The notes: generated from the letters alone by a model not told the origin. Shown: positions 26,448 through 40,447, counted from the first letter of the stretch. The stretch: 58,661 bases of DNA from Aquipuribacter sp. SD81 (GCF_037153975.1 NZ_JBBAYJ010000021.1:24815-83475), one strand, 5' to 3'. Numbers and translations are program-made.

Positions 26448-26485
26448 GACGGCGCCCGTCCCGCAGCAGCGGGCCGGGCGCCGTC
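26448..26485 (+). terminator. Strong hairpin terminator after rpmE
   Basis: GACGGCGCCCG (26448-26458) pairs perfectly with CGGGCGCCGTC (26475-26485). Inside, CCCGC-AGCA-GCGGG adds five more pairs after a single T/C mismatch, making a 38-nt near-perfect hairpin. It begins 8 nt after the rpmE stop. There is no T-run. Confidence 0.75.
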
Positions 26486-26561
26486 GCACGTCACGGGCCG
26501 GGCGGCACCCGGCCGTCCGCCGGCGTCCGACCGTCCGGCGCCAGGAGCAGAGGAGACGCCG

Positions 26562-27629
26562 GTGAGCACGCAGGGCCTGCAGCCGCTGCTCGACGAGCAC
26601 GCCGAGCTCGAGGCCGCGCTCGCCGACCCCGCAACGCACGCCGACGCCGCACTCGCCCGCCGTCTCACCCGTCGCTACGCGCAGCTGTCGCGCGTGGCCG
26701 AGGCGCACCGGCGCTCGCGGTCGGCCGAGGACGAGCTCGCGACGGCGCGGGAGCTGGCCGCGGAGGACCCCGACATCCGCGCCGAGCTGCCGGGGCTCGA
26801 GGCCGCCGCGCGAGAGGCCGCGGCGCACCTCGAGCAGCTGCTCGTGCCGCGCGACCCCGACGACGACCGGGACGCCATCGTCGAGGTGCGCGCGGGGGAG
26901 GGCGGCACCGAGTCCGCGCTCTTCGCCGCGGAGCTGGTCCGCATGTACGAGCGGTGGGCCGAGCGACGAGGCTGGCGCACGCAGCTGCTCGACACGACGT
27001 GGGCGGACCTCGGCGGCGTCAAGGCCGCGACCCTCGCGGTCGCCGCACCCGAGGGCGCGTACGGCCTGCTGCGCCACGAGGGCGGGGTCCACCGCGTGCA
27101 GCGGGTGCCGGTCACCGAGTCCTCCGGCCGCACCCACACCTCCGCCGTCGGTGTCCTCGTGCACCCCGAGGCCGACGAGGTCGAGGTCGACATCGACCCG
27201 GCCGACCTGCGCGTCGACGTGTTCCGGTCCAGCGGGCCGGGCGGGCAGAGCGTCAACACGACCGACTCCGCGGTCCGCATCACCCACCTGCCGACCGGGA
27301 CGGTCGTCAGCTGCCAGAACGAGAAGTCGCAGCTGCAGAACCGGGAGCAGGCGATGCGCGTGCTGCGGGCCCGGCTGCTCGCCGACGCGCGCGCCGCCGC
27401 GGCCGACGCCGCCTCGCAGGCGCGCGCCGCGCAGGTGCGGACCGTCGACCGCTCCGAGCGGGTGCGCACGTACAACTTCGGCGAGAACCGCGTCGTCGAC
27501 CACCGCAGCGGCTACAAGGCGTACAACCTCGACCAGGTGCTCGACGGCGACCTCGACCCCGTCGTCGGCTCCCTCGTGCGCATGCGGACGGACGAGGCGC
27601 TCGCCCAGCAGGCGGAGGCGGGCGCGTGA
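26562..27629 (+). CDS. prfA: Peptide chain release factor 1
   Basis: A 355-residue RF1, which recognises UAA/UAG. The catalytic GGQ motif is in [17 protein letters not shown] (near residue 230), and its glutamine is the PrmC methylation target. The codon-recognition region contains [16 protein letters not shown], in which the PxT motif appears as PVT. The GTG at 26562 has GGAG and AGGAG upstream. The downstream prmC gene starts inside the prfA stop codon, so the factor and its modifying enzyme are made together. Confidence 0.96.
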   Translation: MSTQGLQPLLDEHAELEAALADPATHADAALARRLTRRYAQLSRVAEAHRRSRSAEDELATARELAAEDPDIRAELPGLEAAAREAAAHLEQLLVPRDPDDDRDAIVEVRAGEGGTESALFAAELVRMYERWAERRGWRTQLLDTTWADLGGVKAATLAVAAPEGAYGLLRHEGGVHRVQRVPVTESSGRTHTSAVGVLVHPEADEVEVDIDPADLRVDVFRSSGPGGQSVNTTDSAVRITHLPTGTVVSCQNEKSQLQNREQAMRVLRARLLADARAAAADAASQARAAQVRTVDRSERVRTYNFGENRVVDHRSGYKAYNLDQVLDGDLDPVVGSLVRMRTDEALAQQAEAGA

Positions 27630-28513
27630 GCCTCGTCGACGACCTCGCCCGGGCCGTCGCCACGCTGCGGGCCGCGGGCGTCCCGAGCGCGCGCACCGAC
27701 GCGGAGCTGCTCGCCGCGCACGCCGCGGGCACCGGCCGCGGCGGGCTGCAGCGCCTCGTGGTGATGCGGGCGGACTGGCCGGACGGGGCGGGGGAGCGCT
27801 TCGCCGCGCTCGTCGCCGAGCGCGCCGCGCGCGTGCCGCTGCAGCACCTCACCGGCACCGCCGGCTTCCGCGGGCTCGAGCTCGCGGTGGGGCCCGGGGT
27901 GTTCGTGCCGCGCCCGGAGACCGAGCTGCTCGCCGGCCTCGGCGTCGCCGGGCTCGCCGCGGCCGGCCCCGCGCCGCGGGCGGTCGACCTCTGCACAGGG
28001 AGCGGCGCGGTCGCGCTCGCGCTGGCGGTCGAGGTGCCGGACGCGGTCGTCGGGGCGGTCGAGCTCGAGCCGGCGGCGCACGCCTGGGCCGAGCGCAACG
28101 TCGCGGCGCTCGGCGACGGGCGGGTGCGGCTCGTCCGGGGTGACGCGGGCGACCCCGCCGCGGTCGCGGCCGCGCTGCCGGACCTCGTCGGCGCGTGCGC
28201 CGTCGTGACGGCCAACCCGCCGTACGTGCCCGACGACATGGTGCCGCTGGACCCCGAGGTCGCCGAGCACGACCCGCCCGCCGCGCTGTACGGCGGCCCC
28301 GACGGCATGCGGGTGCTCGCCGGCTGCGTGCGCGTGGCCGCGCGGCTGCTCGTCTCCGGCGGGCTGCTCGCGCTCGAGCACGGGGAGCACCAGGCCGAGC
28401 GGGTCGCCGGCGTGCTGCGTCGTGCCGGTGGCTGGCACGACGTCGCCCACCACGTCGACCTCACCGGCCGCCCTCGGGTCACGACGGCGCGGGTGGGAGG
28501 ATCGCCCGCGTGA
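27626..28513 (+). CDS. prmC: Release factor glutamine methyltransferase
   Basis: A 295-residue SAM-dependent N5-glutamine methyltransferase acting on the GGQ motif of release factors. It has an N-terminal helical domain ([48 protein letters not shown]). The SAM-binding motif I is [19 protein letters not shown], and the catalytic NPPYVP motif follows. The GTG at 27626 forms a GTGA overlap with prfA, and the stop overlaps the next gene in the same way. Confidence 0.95.
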   Translation: MSLVDDLARAVATLRAAGVPSARTDAELLAAHAAGTGRGGLQRLVVMRADWPDGAGERFAALVAERAARVPLQHLTGTAGFRGLELAVGPGVFVPRPETELLAGLGVAGLAAAGPAPRAVDLCTGSGAVALALAVEVPDAVVGAVELEPAAHAWAERNVAALGDGRVRLVRGDAGDPAAVAAALPDLVGACAVVTANPPYVPDDMVPLDPEVAEHDPPAALYGGPDGMRVLAGCVRVAARLLVSGGLLALEHGEHQAERVAGVLRRAGGWHDVAHHVDLTGRPRVTTARVGGSPA

Positions 28514-29277
28514 GCCGCTCGTACGACTGCGCGCGCCCCCGCGAGCGCGAGCGCGGGCTGGCCGCCGCGGAGGCGGCGCTCGGGCGCGGGGCGCTCGTCG
28601 TCGTCCCCACCGACACCGTGTACGGGGTCGCGGCCGACGCCTTCGCCCCCCTCGCCGTCGACGACCTGCTCGCCGCCAAGGGCAGCGGGCGCGACGCCCC
28701 GCCCCCGGTGCTCGTCGGTGACCCGACGGGCCTCGACGCGCTCGCGACGCAGGTGCCGGCGTGGGCCCGCGACCTCGCCGAGGCTTTCTGGCCGGGCGGG
28801 CTCACGCTCGTGCTCCCCGCGCAGCCCACGCTCGCGTGGGACCTCGGCGACACCGGCGGGCGCGTCGCCCTGCGGATGCCGCTGCACCCGGTGGCGCTGG
28901 AGCTCCTCGCGCGGACCGGGCCGCTCGCGGTCTCCGGCGCCAACACGGTGGGCTCGCCGGTCCCGCGCTCGGCCGAGGACGCGCGGGACATGCTCGGCGA
29001 CGCCGTCGCGGTGTACCTCGACGGCGGGGCGTGCCTCGACGAGCCTGCCTCGAGCGTCGTCGACGCGACGGGCGCGACGCCTCGGCTGCTGCGCGCCGGC
29101 GCCGTGCCGCTCGCGCTGCTGCGGGAGGTCGTGCCCGACGGCTGGGACGACGAGGAGCCCGACGCGGAGCCCGACGAGGGCGTGCAGGACCCGGACGCGG
29201 AGGACCCGGACGCGCACGATCCGGACGTGCAGCACGAGGACCACGACCAGCCGCAGCCCGAGGAGGCCGCCCCGTGA
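28510..29277 (+). CDS. L-threonylcarbamoyladenylate synthase (Sua5/YwlC/YrdC family)
   Basis: A 255-residue protein that makes threonylcarbamoyl-AMP for the t6A37 modification of ANN-decoding tRNAs. Motifs: VVPTDTVYGVAADAFAP, AAKGSGRDAPPPVL (the K-x-R/S-P loop), FWPGGLTLVL, and TGPLAVSGANTVGSP. The catalytic YrdC core ends near residue 205. The last 45 residues are an acidic tail rich in DPD/EPD repeats (for example DPDAEDPDAHDPDVQHEDHD) with no similarity I recognise. Both the start and the stop are in GTGA overlaps with prmC and the atpI-like gene, so it is the third member of a coupled chain. Confidence 0.92.
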   Translation: MSRSYDCARPRERERGLAAAEAALGRGALVVVPTDTVYGVAADAFAPLAVDDLLAAKGSGRDAPPPVLVGDPTGLDALATQVPAWARDLAEAFWPGGLTLVLPAQPTLAWDLGDTGGRVALRMPLHPVALELLARTGPLAVSGANTVGSPVPRSAEDARDMLGDAVAVYLDGGACLDEPASSVVDATGATPRLLRAGAVPLALLREVVPDGWDDEEPDAEPDEGVQDPDAEDPDAHDPDVQHEDHDQPQPEEAAP

Positions 29278-29780
29278 GCGCCGACGACGACGTCCCGTAC
29301 GGCTCGCCGAGCCCGTCCGACCCGCCCCCGGGCGCCGCTCGGACGGGAGACGAACCCGTCGGGGAGGCGGGCCTCGCGCTCCGCGCGGCCCTGCGCCGGG
29401 CCGTGCGGCTGGCCGCGCTCGCGTGCGCCGTCGCCGCGGTGCTGACGGCCGTCGTCGCCGGGCTGCTCGTCGGCCTGCCGGGGGTGTGGGGCGCGCTCGT
29501 CGGGTTCGCGGTGGCCTTCGGCTTCCTCGCGGTCACCGCGCTCGTCGGCGCCCGGGTCGCGGGCGGCGACCCCGTGGTCGTCGCCGGCTGGGTGCTCGGG
29601 TCGTGGCTCGTCAAGGTCGTCGTCGTGGGCGCCGTGCTGTGGCTCGTGCGCGACCTCGACTTCTACGACCCGGTCGCGCTGTTCGTCGGGGTCGTCGTCG
29701 GCATGGTCGCCACGCTGTTCGCCGAGTACCGCGCGCTCACGTCCGCGCGCATCCCCTACGTCGACACCAGCGGCCGCTGA
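29274..29780 (+). CDS. AtpI-like membrane protein preceding the ATP synthase genes
   Basis: A 168-residue protein with a polar 35-residue N-terminus and four predicted transmembrane helices (LAALACAVAAVLTAVVAGLLVG, VWGALVGFAVAFGFLAVTALV, VVAGWVLGSWLVKVVVVGAVLWLV, PVALFVGVVVGMVATLFAEY). The position before atpB and the four-helix layout match the actinobacterial counterpart of AtpI, a c-ring assembly helper or Mg/Ca-associated protein. Sequence identity with AtpI cannot be shown here. The GTG at 29274 overlaps the preceding stop. About 135 bp with a possible promoter separate it from atpB. Confidence 0.65.
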   Translation: MSADDDVPYGSPSPSDPPPGAARTGDEPVGEAGLALRAALRRAVRLAALACAVAAVLTAVVAGLLVGLPGVWGALVGFAVAFGFLAVTALVGARVAGGDPVVVAGWVLGSWLVKVVVVGAVLWLVRDLDFYDPVALFVGVVVGMVATLFAEYRALTSARIPYVDTSGR

Positions 29781-29827
29781 CGCCCCGGCGCCGCGGCCCG
29801 ACGTGCGGGGCACCGCCGGGAGGTTGG

Positions 29828-31023
<1,196 letters not shown>

Positions 31024-31024
<1 letters not shown>

Positions 31025-31620
31025 TGTCGTCCGCACCGTTCGCCGTGCTCGCGGCGGAGGGGGCCGAACGTCCGGTCCTGCTCCCCGCGTACTACGACAT
31101 CATCTGGTCGGCGGTCGTCTTCGTCGTCCTGTTCGTCCTGTTCTGGCGCTACGTGCTGCCGTCTTACCTCCGGGTCCTCGACGAGCGCAACGAGAAGATC
31201 CAGGGCGGGCTCGAGCGGGCGGAGAAGGCGCAGGCCGAGGCCGACGCGCGGCTGCACGAGTACGAGCAGCAGCTCGCCGAGGCGCGCGAGGAGGCCGGCC
31301 GCATCCGCGAGCAGGCCCGGGGCGAGGGCGCCGCGATCATCTCCGAGATGCGCGGGCGGGCCCAGGCCGAGGCCGACCGGGTGACCGAGCAGGCGACGCG
31401 GCAGATCGAGGCCGAGCGCCAGCAGGCCGTCGCGCAGCTGCGCGGCGAGGTGGGCCGGCTGGCGGTCGACCTCGCGGGTCGCGTGGTCGGGGAGTCGCTG
31501 AGCGACGAGGAGCGGCAGCGCCGGGTCGTCGACCGCTTCCTCGCCGACCTCGAGGCCGAGCAGGGCGGCGCGCGCACGAGCGGCGCCGGCACCGGCGCGA
31601 CCGGGGGCGGGACCGTCTGA
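31024..31620 (+). CDS. atpF: ATP synthase Fo subunit b
   Basis: A 198-residue peripheral stalk subunit. One membrane helix (YDIIWSAVVFVVLFVLFWRYVLPSYL) is followed by a long charged coiled coil (RNEKIQGGLERAEKAQAEADARLHEYEQQLAEAREEA) that links Fo to F1 through delta. The ATG at 31024 shares a base with the atpE stop, and the stop TGA shares a base with the atpH ATG. A Gly/Thr-rich tail (GARTSGAGTGATGGG) ends the protein. Confidence 0.96.
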
Positions 31621-32441
31621 TGCGAGGCGTCAGCCGCACCAGCCACGCCGAGGCCGCCGAGCGGCTCGAGGCGCTGCTCGACCGAACCGCGGACCCCGCG
31701 GCGCGGTCGCAGCTGGGCACCGAGCTCTTCGCGGTGACGGACCTGCTCGACTCCTCCATCTCGCTGCGGCGCTCGCTCACCGACGCCTCCCGCCGCGGCG
31801 AGGACAAGGCGCGCCTCGTCGAGCGGCTGCTCGGCGACAAGGTGAGCGCCGACGCCGTCGACCTGCTCTCGGGCGCCGTCCGCGCCCGCTGGAGCGAGGC
31901 CCGCGACCTGGCCGACGCCACCGAGCTGCTCGGCGTCGACGCGGTGCTCGCCGCCGCGGAGGCCGGCGGCCGGCTCGACGCGGTCGAGCAGGAGGTCGAC
32001 GTCGCCGGGCGCGCGCTCGCGGGCGACCGCGACGTGCGCTCCGCGCTGTCGCGGCGTGACGCGACGCCGGCGGCGCGCCGCCGGCTCGTCGAGCGCCTCG
32101 TCGGCGGCTCGCTCGGCGAGGAGTCCCGTGTCCTCGTCACGCGGATGGCGGCCGCGCCCCGGGGCCGTCGCCCCGAGGAGGCCTTCGACCTCGTGGTCGA
32201 GGCCGCGGCACAGCGCCGCGAGCGGCTCGTGGCCCGGGTCAGCGTCGCGACGTGGCCGACCGAGGAGCAGCAGCAGCGCCTCGCCGCGGCCCTGTCGCGC
32301 TCGTACGGCCGCACCGTCCGGCTCGCGATCGACGTCGACCCCGGCGTCGTCGGCGGCATGCGCGTGCAGGTCGGCGACGAGGTGCGCGACGGCACGGTCG
32401 CGCGCCGGCTGCAGGCCGCGGCCGAGCAGCTCGGCCGCTGA
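31620..32441 (+). CDS. atpH: ATP synthase F1 subunit delta
   Basis: A 273-residue subunit that joins the b-stalk to the alpha3beta3 head. It has the longer actinobacterial length; the delta of many bacteria is about 180 residues. The C-terminal signature RVSVATWPTEEQQQRLAAAL...GRTVRLAIDVDPGVVGGMRVQVGDEVRDGTV is intact. The N-terminal helical bundle has the pattern ELFAVTDLLDSSISLRRSLTDASR. Translation is coupled to atpF (TGATG). Confidence 0.95.
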   Translation: MRGVSRTSHAEAAERLEALLDRTADPAARSQLGTELFAVTDLLDSSISLRRSLTDASRRGEDKARLVERLLGDKVSADAVDLLSGAVRARWSEARDLADATELLGVDAVLAAAEAGGRLDAVEQEVDVAGRALAGDRDVRSALSRRDATPAARRRLVERLVGGSLGEESRVLVTRMAAAPRGRRPEEAFDLVVEAAAQRRERLVARVSVATWPTEEQQQRLAAALSRSYGRTVRLAIDVDPGVVGGMRVQVGDEVRDGTVARRLQAAAEQLGR

Positions 32442-32499
32442 GCGCCGGCCACACCCCCACACCTGAGACACACACCAGAGCACACCCGAGGAGCACGAG

Positions 32500-36659
<4,160 letters not shown>

Positions 36660-36660
<1 letters not shown>

Positions 36661-36935
36661 TGGCCCTGCGCGTCGAGCTCGTCGCCGCCGACCGGCAGGT
36701 GTGGTCGGGCGAGGCCAACCTGGTCTCGGCCCGCACCCCCGACGGCTCGCTCGGCGTGCTGCCCGGTCACGAGCCCTTCCTGTCGCTGCTGGCCGACGGA
36801 CCCGTGTCCGTCGAGCCGGTGGACGGGTCGCGGCTCGTGGCCGAGGTGTCCAACGGCTTCCTCTCGGTCGACCACGACCTCGTGACCGTCGTCGCACAGC
36901 ACGTCGACGTGTCCGAGGGCCGGTCCGGGGACTGA
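36660..36935 (+). CDS. atpC: ATP synthase F1 subunit epsilon (lacking the C-terminal helical domain)
   Basis: A 91-residue protein equal to the N-terminal beta-sandwich of epsilon: VELVAADRQVWSGEANLVSARTPDGSLGVLPGHEPFL and VEVSNGFLSVDHDLVTVVAQHV. The two inhibitory C-terminal helices of many bacterial epsilon subunits are absent. Short epsilon is seen in other actinobacteria, so this is a lineage feature, not a truncation. The start overlaps the atpD stop. Confidence 0.95.
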
Positions 36936-36978
36936 CGGCCGGCAGGGGACGACGACGGACGCCTTCCTCGGGCCCTAC

Positions 36979-37431
36979 GTGGCCACGGTCTGGCGCTCGT
37001 CGCCGCCCGTGGAGGCGCTCGTCCTCGTCGGCGTCGGGGTGCTCCTCGGCCTCGGTCTGCTGCTGACGCTGCGCTGGTTCCACGTATCCCGGGGCCTCGG
37101 GGCGTTCCGCTGCTATGTGCGCCTGCCCGGCTCCCGCGGTCCCTTCGCCCGGTGGCGGCGGGGGGCCGCGCGCTTCGACACGCACTGCCTGCGGTGGTTC
37201 CCGTCGTGGACGCCGTTCGCCTCCCGGGGCCTGCTCATGGAGCGGGCCTCGCTGGAGCTGTACGGGCGCTGGACCGCCGGCGACGACGACCCGGTGCCGG
37301 GGGGCCTCACCGTGCTGCACGGCAGCATCGGCGCGCGCAGCGTCGAGCTCGCGGTGCCCGCGTCGTCCGCGGCCGCGCTCACGCTGTGGGTGGAGTCCGG
37401 GCCGCCGGGGCGCGGCGTCAACGTCGCCTGA
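36979..37431 (+). CDS. DUF2550 family membrane protein
   Basis: A 150-residue protein with one N-terminal transmembrane helix (VEALVLVGVGVLLGLGLLLTLRW) and a cytoplasmic domain (GAFRCYVRLPGSRGPFARWRRGAARFDTHCLRWFPSW). It matches the DUF2550 protein that follows atpC in mycobacteria and streptomycetes; its function is unknown. The GTG at 36979 is the first reasonable start, 43 nt after atpC. Its stop lies in a hairpin shared with the convergent cobO-like gene. Confidence 0.85.
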   Translation: MATVWRSSPPVEALVLVGVGVLLGLGLLLTLRWFHVSRGLGAFRCYVRLPGSRGPFARWRRGAARFDTHCLRWFPSWTPFASRGLLMERASLELYGRWTAGDDDPVPGGLTVLHGSIGARSVELAVPASSAAALTLWVESGPPGRGVNVA

Positions 37432-37453
37432 GCACCGCCCCGGCGCGGCTCAG
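37428..37453. terminator. Hairpin containing both stop codons of convergent genes
   Basis: CTGAGC (37428-37433) and GCTCAG (37448-37453) form a 6-bp stem. The TGA of the DUF2550 gene lies in one arm and the TGA of the adenosyltransferase gene in the other. It is weak by itself. Confidence 0.35.
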
Positions 37454-38100
37454 CCGTCGCTGCGCCCCGGTGCCTCCTGGCGCCCGCCGCCCGGCGCCCA
37501 CGTGACGTCGCCGACCTCGCGGTTCGCGTGCCGCGACAGCACGAAGAGCAGGTCGGAGAGCCGGTTGAGGTACTGCGCCGCGAGCACGCTCACCCCGCCG
37601 GGGCCGTCGTCGACCGGGACCGGCTCGGTGCCGTAGCGCTCGAGCGCCTCCCACGTCGAGCGCTCGGCCCGGCGCACGACGGTCCGGGCGGTGTGCAGCC
37701 GGGCCGCCGCGAGCGTGCCGCCGGGCAGCACGAACGACCGCAGCGCCGGCAGGTCGGCGTTGTACACGTCGATCGCGGCCTCGAGGTCGGCGACGTACTG
37801 CTCCTGCACGCGCAGCGGCGGGTACTCGTACGCCGGCCGCAGCGGCGCGCACAGGTCGGCGCCCACGTCGAACAGGTCGTTCTGGATGCGCGTCAGCAGG
37901 GCGAGCACGTCGTCGTCGAGCCCCTCGCGGCCCTCGGGCGAGCGGGCCCCGGCCACCACCTCGCCTATCGCGCAGTTCGCCTCGTCGGTGTCGGCGTAGG
38001 CGACGAGCCGCGGGTCGGTCTTCGACGTGCGGGACATGTCGCCGAGGGCCGTCGTGCCGGCGTCGCCGGTCTTCGTGTAGATGCGCGAGAGGATGACCAC
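37450..38100 (-). CDS. Cob(I)yrinic acid a,c-diamide / cob(I)alamin adenosyltransferase (PduO type)
   Basis: A 216-residue trimeric ATP:corrinoid adenosyltransferase that makes adenosylcobalamin, the cofactor of acyl-CoA mutases. The ATP-binding N-terminus RIYTKTGDAGTTALGD is intact. VAYADTDEANCAIGE, FDVGADLC, FVLPGGT and RTVVRRAER (the conserved ATP/Cbl-binding Arg region) followed by LNRLSDLLFVLSRHAN complete the family pattern. The GTG at 38100 has TAGCGT 6 nt upstream (leaderless). It supplies the cofactor for icmA at the right end. The same gene follows DUF2550 in mycobacteria. Confidence 0.94.
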   Translation of the reverse strand: MVILSRIYTKTGDAGTTALGDMSRTSKTDPRLVAYADTDEANCAIGEVVAGARSPEGREGLDDDVLALLTRIQNDLFDVGADLCAPLRPAYEYPPLRVQEQYVADLEAAIDVYNADLPALRSFVLPGGTLAAARLHTARTVVRRAERSTWEALERYGTEPVPVDDGPGGVSVLAAQYLNRLSDLLFVLSRHANREVGDVTWAPGGGRQEAPGRSDG

Positions 38101-38106
38101 GGCCTC

Positions 38107-38112
38107 ACGCTA
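38107..38112 (-). promoter_or_regulatory. Leaderless -10 of the adenosyltransferase gene
   Basis: The minus strand reads TAGCGT, a 6-nt spacer (GAGGCC), then the GTG at 38100. Confidence 0.55.
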
Positions 38113-38164
38113 ACGGGACCCCCCGGCCCCGGCCGCCCGGCGCGACGCCGCGGGCGGCGGGGCG

Positions 38165-38170
38165 CACACT
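38165..38170 (+). promoter_or_regulatory. Leaderless -10 of the DUF2007-like gene
   Basis: CACACT, a 6-nt spacer (GGTGCG), then the GTG at 38177. Confidence 0.5.
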
Positions 38171-38176
38171 GGTGCG

Positions 38177-38512
38177 GTGCCCGACTGGGGGAGCTACAGC
38201 TACGCCTTCGGCCCGCTCGTCGGGCTCGCGGCCGTGGCCGTCCTCGTGCTGCTGCTGCGGTGGACGTTCACCCGGGGCAAGTCGCTCGTCGAGCGCCGGT
38301 CCGTGCCCGGCGGCGAGGAGGACTACGGCCTGCTCGTGCCGGTGGCCCGACCGTCGACATTCGTCGAGGCCGAGCTGCTCCGGCAGCGCCTGCTCGCCCA
38401 CGACATCCGCGCGACGCTCGCGCCGACCACCGCGGGCCCGCGCGTCATGGTGTGGCCGAGGGACGAGCACCTCGCCCGCGAGGTGCTGCGCGTGGCGGGC
38501 TCCGGCGGCTGA
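38177..38512 (+). CDS. Small membrane protein with a DUF2007-like domain
   Basis: A 111-residue protein. One N-terminal helix (FGPLVGLAAVAVLVLLLRWTF) precedes a soluble part whose pattern VARPSTFVEAELLRQRLLAHDIRATLAPTTAGPRVMVWPRDEHLAREVL resembles DUF2007 (putative signal-transducing protein), a PII-like ferredoxin fold. Its function is unknown. The GTG at 38177 is set by the leaderless -10. It is divergent from the adenosyltransferase gene and convergent with nucS, 19 bp away. Confidence 0.6.
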   Translation: MPDWGSYSYAFGPLVGLAAVAVLVLLLRWTFTRGKSLVERRSVPGGEEDYGLLVPVARPSTFVEAELLRQRLLAHDIRATLAPTTAGPRVMVWPRDEHLAREVLRVAGSGG

Positions 38513-38531
38513 GCGGGACGCCGGCCGGGGG

Positions 38532-39224
38532 TCAGAACAGGCGGGCGGTGGGGTCGTCGCGCCCGGACAGCTCGACGTAGTCCACGACGAGGCAGTCGAT
38601 GCCTCGGTCGGTGGCGAGCACGCGCGCCTGCGGCTTGATCTCCTGCGCGGCGAACACCCCGCGGACCGGCGCGAGCAGCGGGTCGCGGTTCATGAGGTCG
38701 AGGTAGCGGGTGAGCTGCTCGACGCCGTCGATCTCGCCGCGGCGCTTGACCTCGACCGCGACGTGGCCGCCCGCGGCGTCCCGCAGCAGCAGGTCGACGG
38801 GCCCGATGGGCGTCATGTGCTCGCGCCGGACGAGGCGGTAGCCCCGGCCGAAGGTGTCGACGTGCTCGGCGAGCAGGCGCTGCAGGTGCGCCTCCACGCC
38901 GTCCTTGACCAGACCCGGGTCCACGCCGAGGTCGGCGCTGTGGTCGTGGAGGACCTCGTGGACGACGACGCGCAGCTCGTCGTCGGACTTCGCGGCGCGG
39001 ACGCGCCACACCTCGGTCGCGCCCTCGGGGTCGGTGGGTGCCGGGGCCTCGACGCTCGTGCGGCACGGCGGCGACATCCAGTTGAGCGGCTTGTACGAGC
39101 CGCCGTCGGAGTGCACGAGCACCGAGCCGTCCGCCTTGAGCACGAGCAGCCTGGTCGCGAGCGGCAGGTGCGCGGTGAGCCGCCCGACGTAGTCCACCGA
39201 GCAGCTGGCGATCACGAGGCGCAC
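38532..39224 (-). CDS. nucS: Endonuclease NucS (non-canonical mismatch repair)
   Basis: A 230-residue actinobacterial/archaeal nuclease that makes double-strand cuts at mismatches in lineages lacking MutS/MutL. The N-terminal DNA-binding domain begins [21 protein letters not shown]. The C-terminal RecB-like nuclease has [23 protein letters not shown], in which D and EVK form the PD-(D/E)xK site. The C-terminal DPTARLF resembles the beta-clamp-binding tail described for NucS. The GTG at 39224 has TAGCCT 7 nt upstream (leaderless). The frame that extends to 39254 lacks such a signal. Confidence 0.95.
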   Translation of the reverse strand: MRLVIASCSVDYVGRLTAHLPLATRLLVLKADGSVLVHSDGGSYKPLNWMSPPCRTSVEAPAPTDPEGATEVWRVRAAKSDDELRVVVHEVLHDHSADLGVDPGLVKDGVEAHLQRLLAEHVDTFGRGYRLVRREHMTPIGPVDLLLRDAAGGHVAVEVKRRGEIDGVEQLTRYLDLMNRDPLLAPVRGVFAAQEIKPQARVLATDRGIDCLVVDYVELSGRDDPTARLF

Positions 39225-39231
39225 GGCGGCG

Positions 39232-39237
39232 AGGCTA
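39232..39237 (-). promoter_or_regulatory. Leaderless -10 of nucS
   Basis: The minus strand reads TAGCCT, a 7-nt spacer (CGCCGCC), then the GTG at 39224. Confidence 0.6.
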
Positions 39238-39295
39238 GTGCCTCGCCCCTGCACCCCGGGGTGGGTGTCCCGGGCGGGCGCCGGGTCGGTGGCTC

Positions 39296-40408
39296 GTGAG
39301 CAGCGGGCCGCTGCGGGTCGTCGTGCTCGGCGACAGCCTGTCCGTGGGCGTGGGGGACCCGGACCCGGCGCTGCCGCTGCTCGCCGGGGTGCTGGGGCGC
39401 CTGCACGGCTGGCCGCACCACCTCGCTGGCCTCGCCGACGGCCTGGGGGCTCCGGTGGAGCTGCACGTGCTGGCCCGGACCGGCTCGCGCACCGCCCGGG
39501 TCCGGCACGAGCAGCTCGGCGCGGCCCTCGCCCTCCGGCCGGACGTCGCGACCTGGTTCACCGGCGTCAACGACGTCTTCTCGCCGTCCTTCGACGCCGA
39601 CGCCTTCGAGGCCGACTACCGCGCCGGGGTCGAGGCGCTCGTCGCGGGCACCCGGTCGGCGGTGCTGGCCCTCGGCCTGCACGACGTGGCCGCCGGTCCG
39701 CCGCTGCGCCCCTCGGTGAGCCGGCGGGTCCGCTCGGCGACGGCGGTCGCCGACGAGGTCGTGCGCCGGGTGTCGGACGGGGCCGGAGCCCACCGGCTGG
39801 ACCCGGACCGGCTCGGCCTGGACCTGCGCTCGGGCCGCCCCGTGCGCGACGGCGTGCTGAGCCTCGACCGCCTGCACCCCGGCAGGGCGGGCCACGTGCA
39901 CCTCGCGCGCGCCGTCGCGGGTGTGCTGCAGGCGCGCGGCCTCCTGCCGCCCGGCGCGCTGCCGGGCGTCCCCGAGCCCGGCCCGGGCGCGCGCCTCGGC
40001 GCGCACGCCTCGCACGTGCTGTGGTGCGCCCGCTACGGCCCGGGGCCGCTGCTGCGCGGCCGCATGGCCGACACTGGTGGCATGGCCTCGCGCTCGCGCC
40101 GCCCCGGACGCCTGTCGAAGTGGCAGCGCGCGGCGCTCGCCGCGGACGAGGACGAGCGCAGCCGGTCGTTGCCGGCCGTCGACGCCGTCGAGCACCACCG
40201 CGACGGGCCGTGGGTGGTGCGGCGGATCAGCGGCTCGACGAGCACGAAGCCGTACACCTGCCCGGGGTGCGGCCAGCCGGTCCCGCCCGGCACGCCGCAC
40301 GTCGTCGCGTGGCCGCAGGAGCGTCCGCTGCTCGAGCGCGAGGCCGCGGCCGCACGCCGGCACTGGCACAGCCCCTGCTGGGGGCAGCGGTCCCGCGCCG
40401 GTCGCTGA
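39296..40408 (+). CDS. SGNH/GDSL hydrolase fused in frame to a zinc-ribbon protein
   Basis: A 370-residue continuous reading frame. Residues 1-225 are an SGNH hydrolase with complete catalytic blocks: [14 protein letters not shown] (nucleophile Ser), FTGVNDVF (block III), and [11 protein letters not shown] (Asp and His of block V). Residues 263-370 match a separately encoded actinobacterial protein with [19 protein letters not shown] and RRHWHSPCW, a CxxC...H-x-H...C zinc-binding pattern. No stop codon separates the two, although GACACT and an ATG at 40082 look like an independent leaderless start for the second part. Either it is a true fusion, or both a long and a short protein are made. 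The family's substrate is not indicated. Confidence 0.8.
   Translation: MSSGPLRVVVLGDSLSVGVGDPDPALPLLAGVLGRLHGWPHHLAGLADGLGAPVELHVLARTGSRTARVRHEQLGAALALRPDVATWFTGVNDVFSPSFDADAFEADYRAGVEALVAGTRSAVLALGLHDVAAGPPLRPSVSRRVRSATAVADEVVRRVSDGAGAHRLDPDRLGLDLRSGRPVRDGVLSLDRLHPGRAGHVHLARAVAGVLQARGLLPPGALPGVPEPGPGARLGAHASHVLWCARYGPGPLLRGRMADTGGMASRSRRPGRLSKWQRAALAADEDERSRSLPAVDAVEHHRDGPWVVRRISGSTSTKPYTCPGCGQPVPPGTPHVVAWPQERPLLEREAAAARRHWHSPCWGQRSRAGR
40070..40075 (+). promoter_or_regulatory. Possible internal leaderless -10 for the zinc-ribbon part
   Basis: GACACT, a 6-nt spacer (GGTGGC), then the in-frame ATG at 40082. The first base deviates from the YANNNT pattern. Confidence 0.35.
40082..40408 (+). 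CDS. Alternative short product: zinc-ribbon protein (nested in the SGNH fusion)
   Basis: An in-frame ATG gives 108 residues starting [23 protein letters not shown]. The start has the basic, Arg-rich character of the stand-alone homologue, and the segment [20 protein letters not shown] follows. In other actinobacteria, as I recall, this is a single gene of about this length. Its function is unknown; the CxxC plus HWHxxC residues suggest structural zinc. Whether it is expressed separately depends on the internal promoter at 40070-40075. Confidence 0.45.
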   Translation: MASRSRRPGRLSKWQRAALAADEDERSRSLPAVDAVEHHRDGPWVVRRISGSTSTKPYTCPGCGQPVPPGTPHVVAWPQERPLLEREAAAARRHWHSPCWGQRSRAGR

Positions 40409-40434
40409 GCACCGACCGGCAGCCGGTGGCCCGG

Positions 40435-40440
40435 TAGCGT
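40435..40440 (+). promoter_or_regulatory. Leaderless -10 of the COG2945-like hydrolase gene
   Basis: TAGCGT, a 7-nt spacer (GCCGCCG), then the GTG at 40448. Confidence 0.6.
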
Positions 40441-40447
40441 GCCGCCG

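Noticed and set aside
37428-37453. Strong bidirectional terminator between DUF2550 and the adenosyltransferase gene
   Set aside because: The stem has only six base pairs and a 14-nt loop; it is kept as a low-confidence feature, not as a finding.
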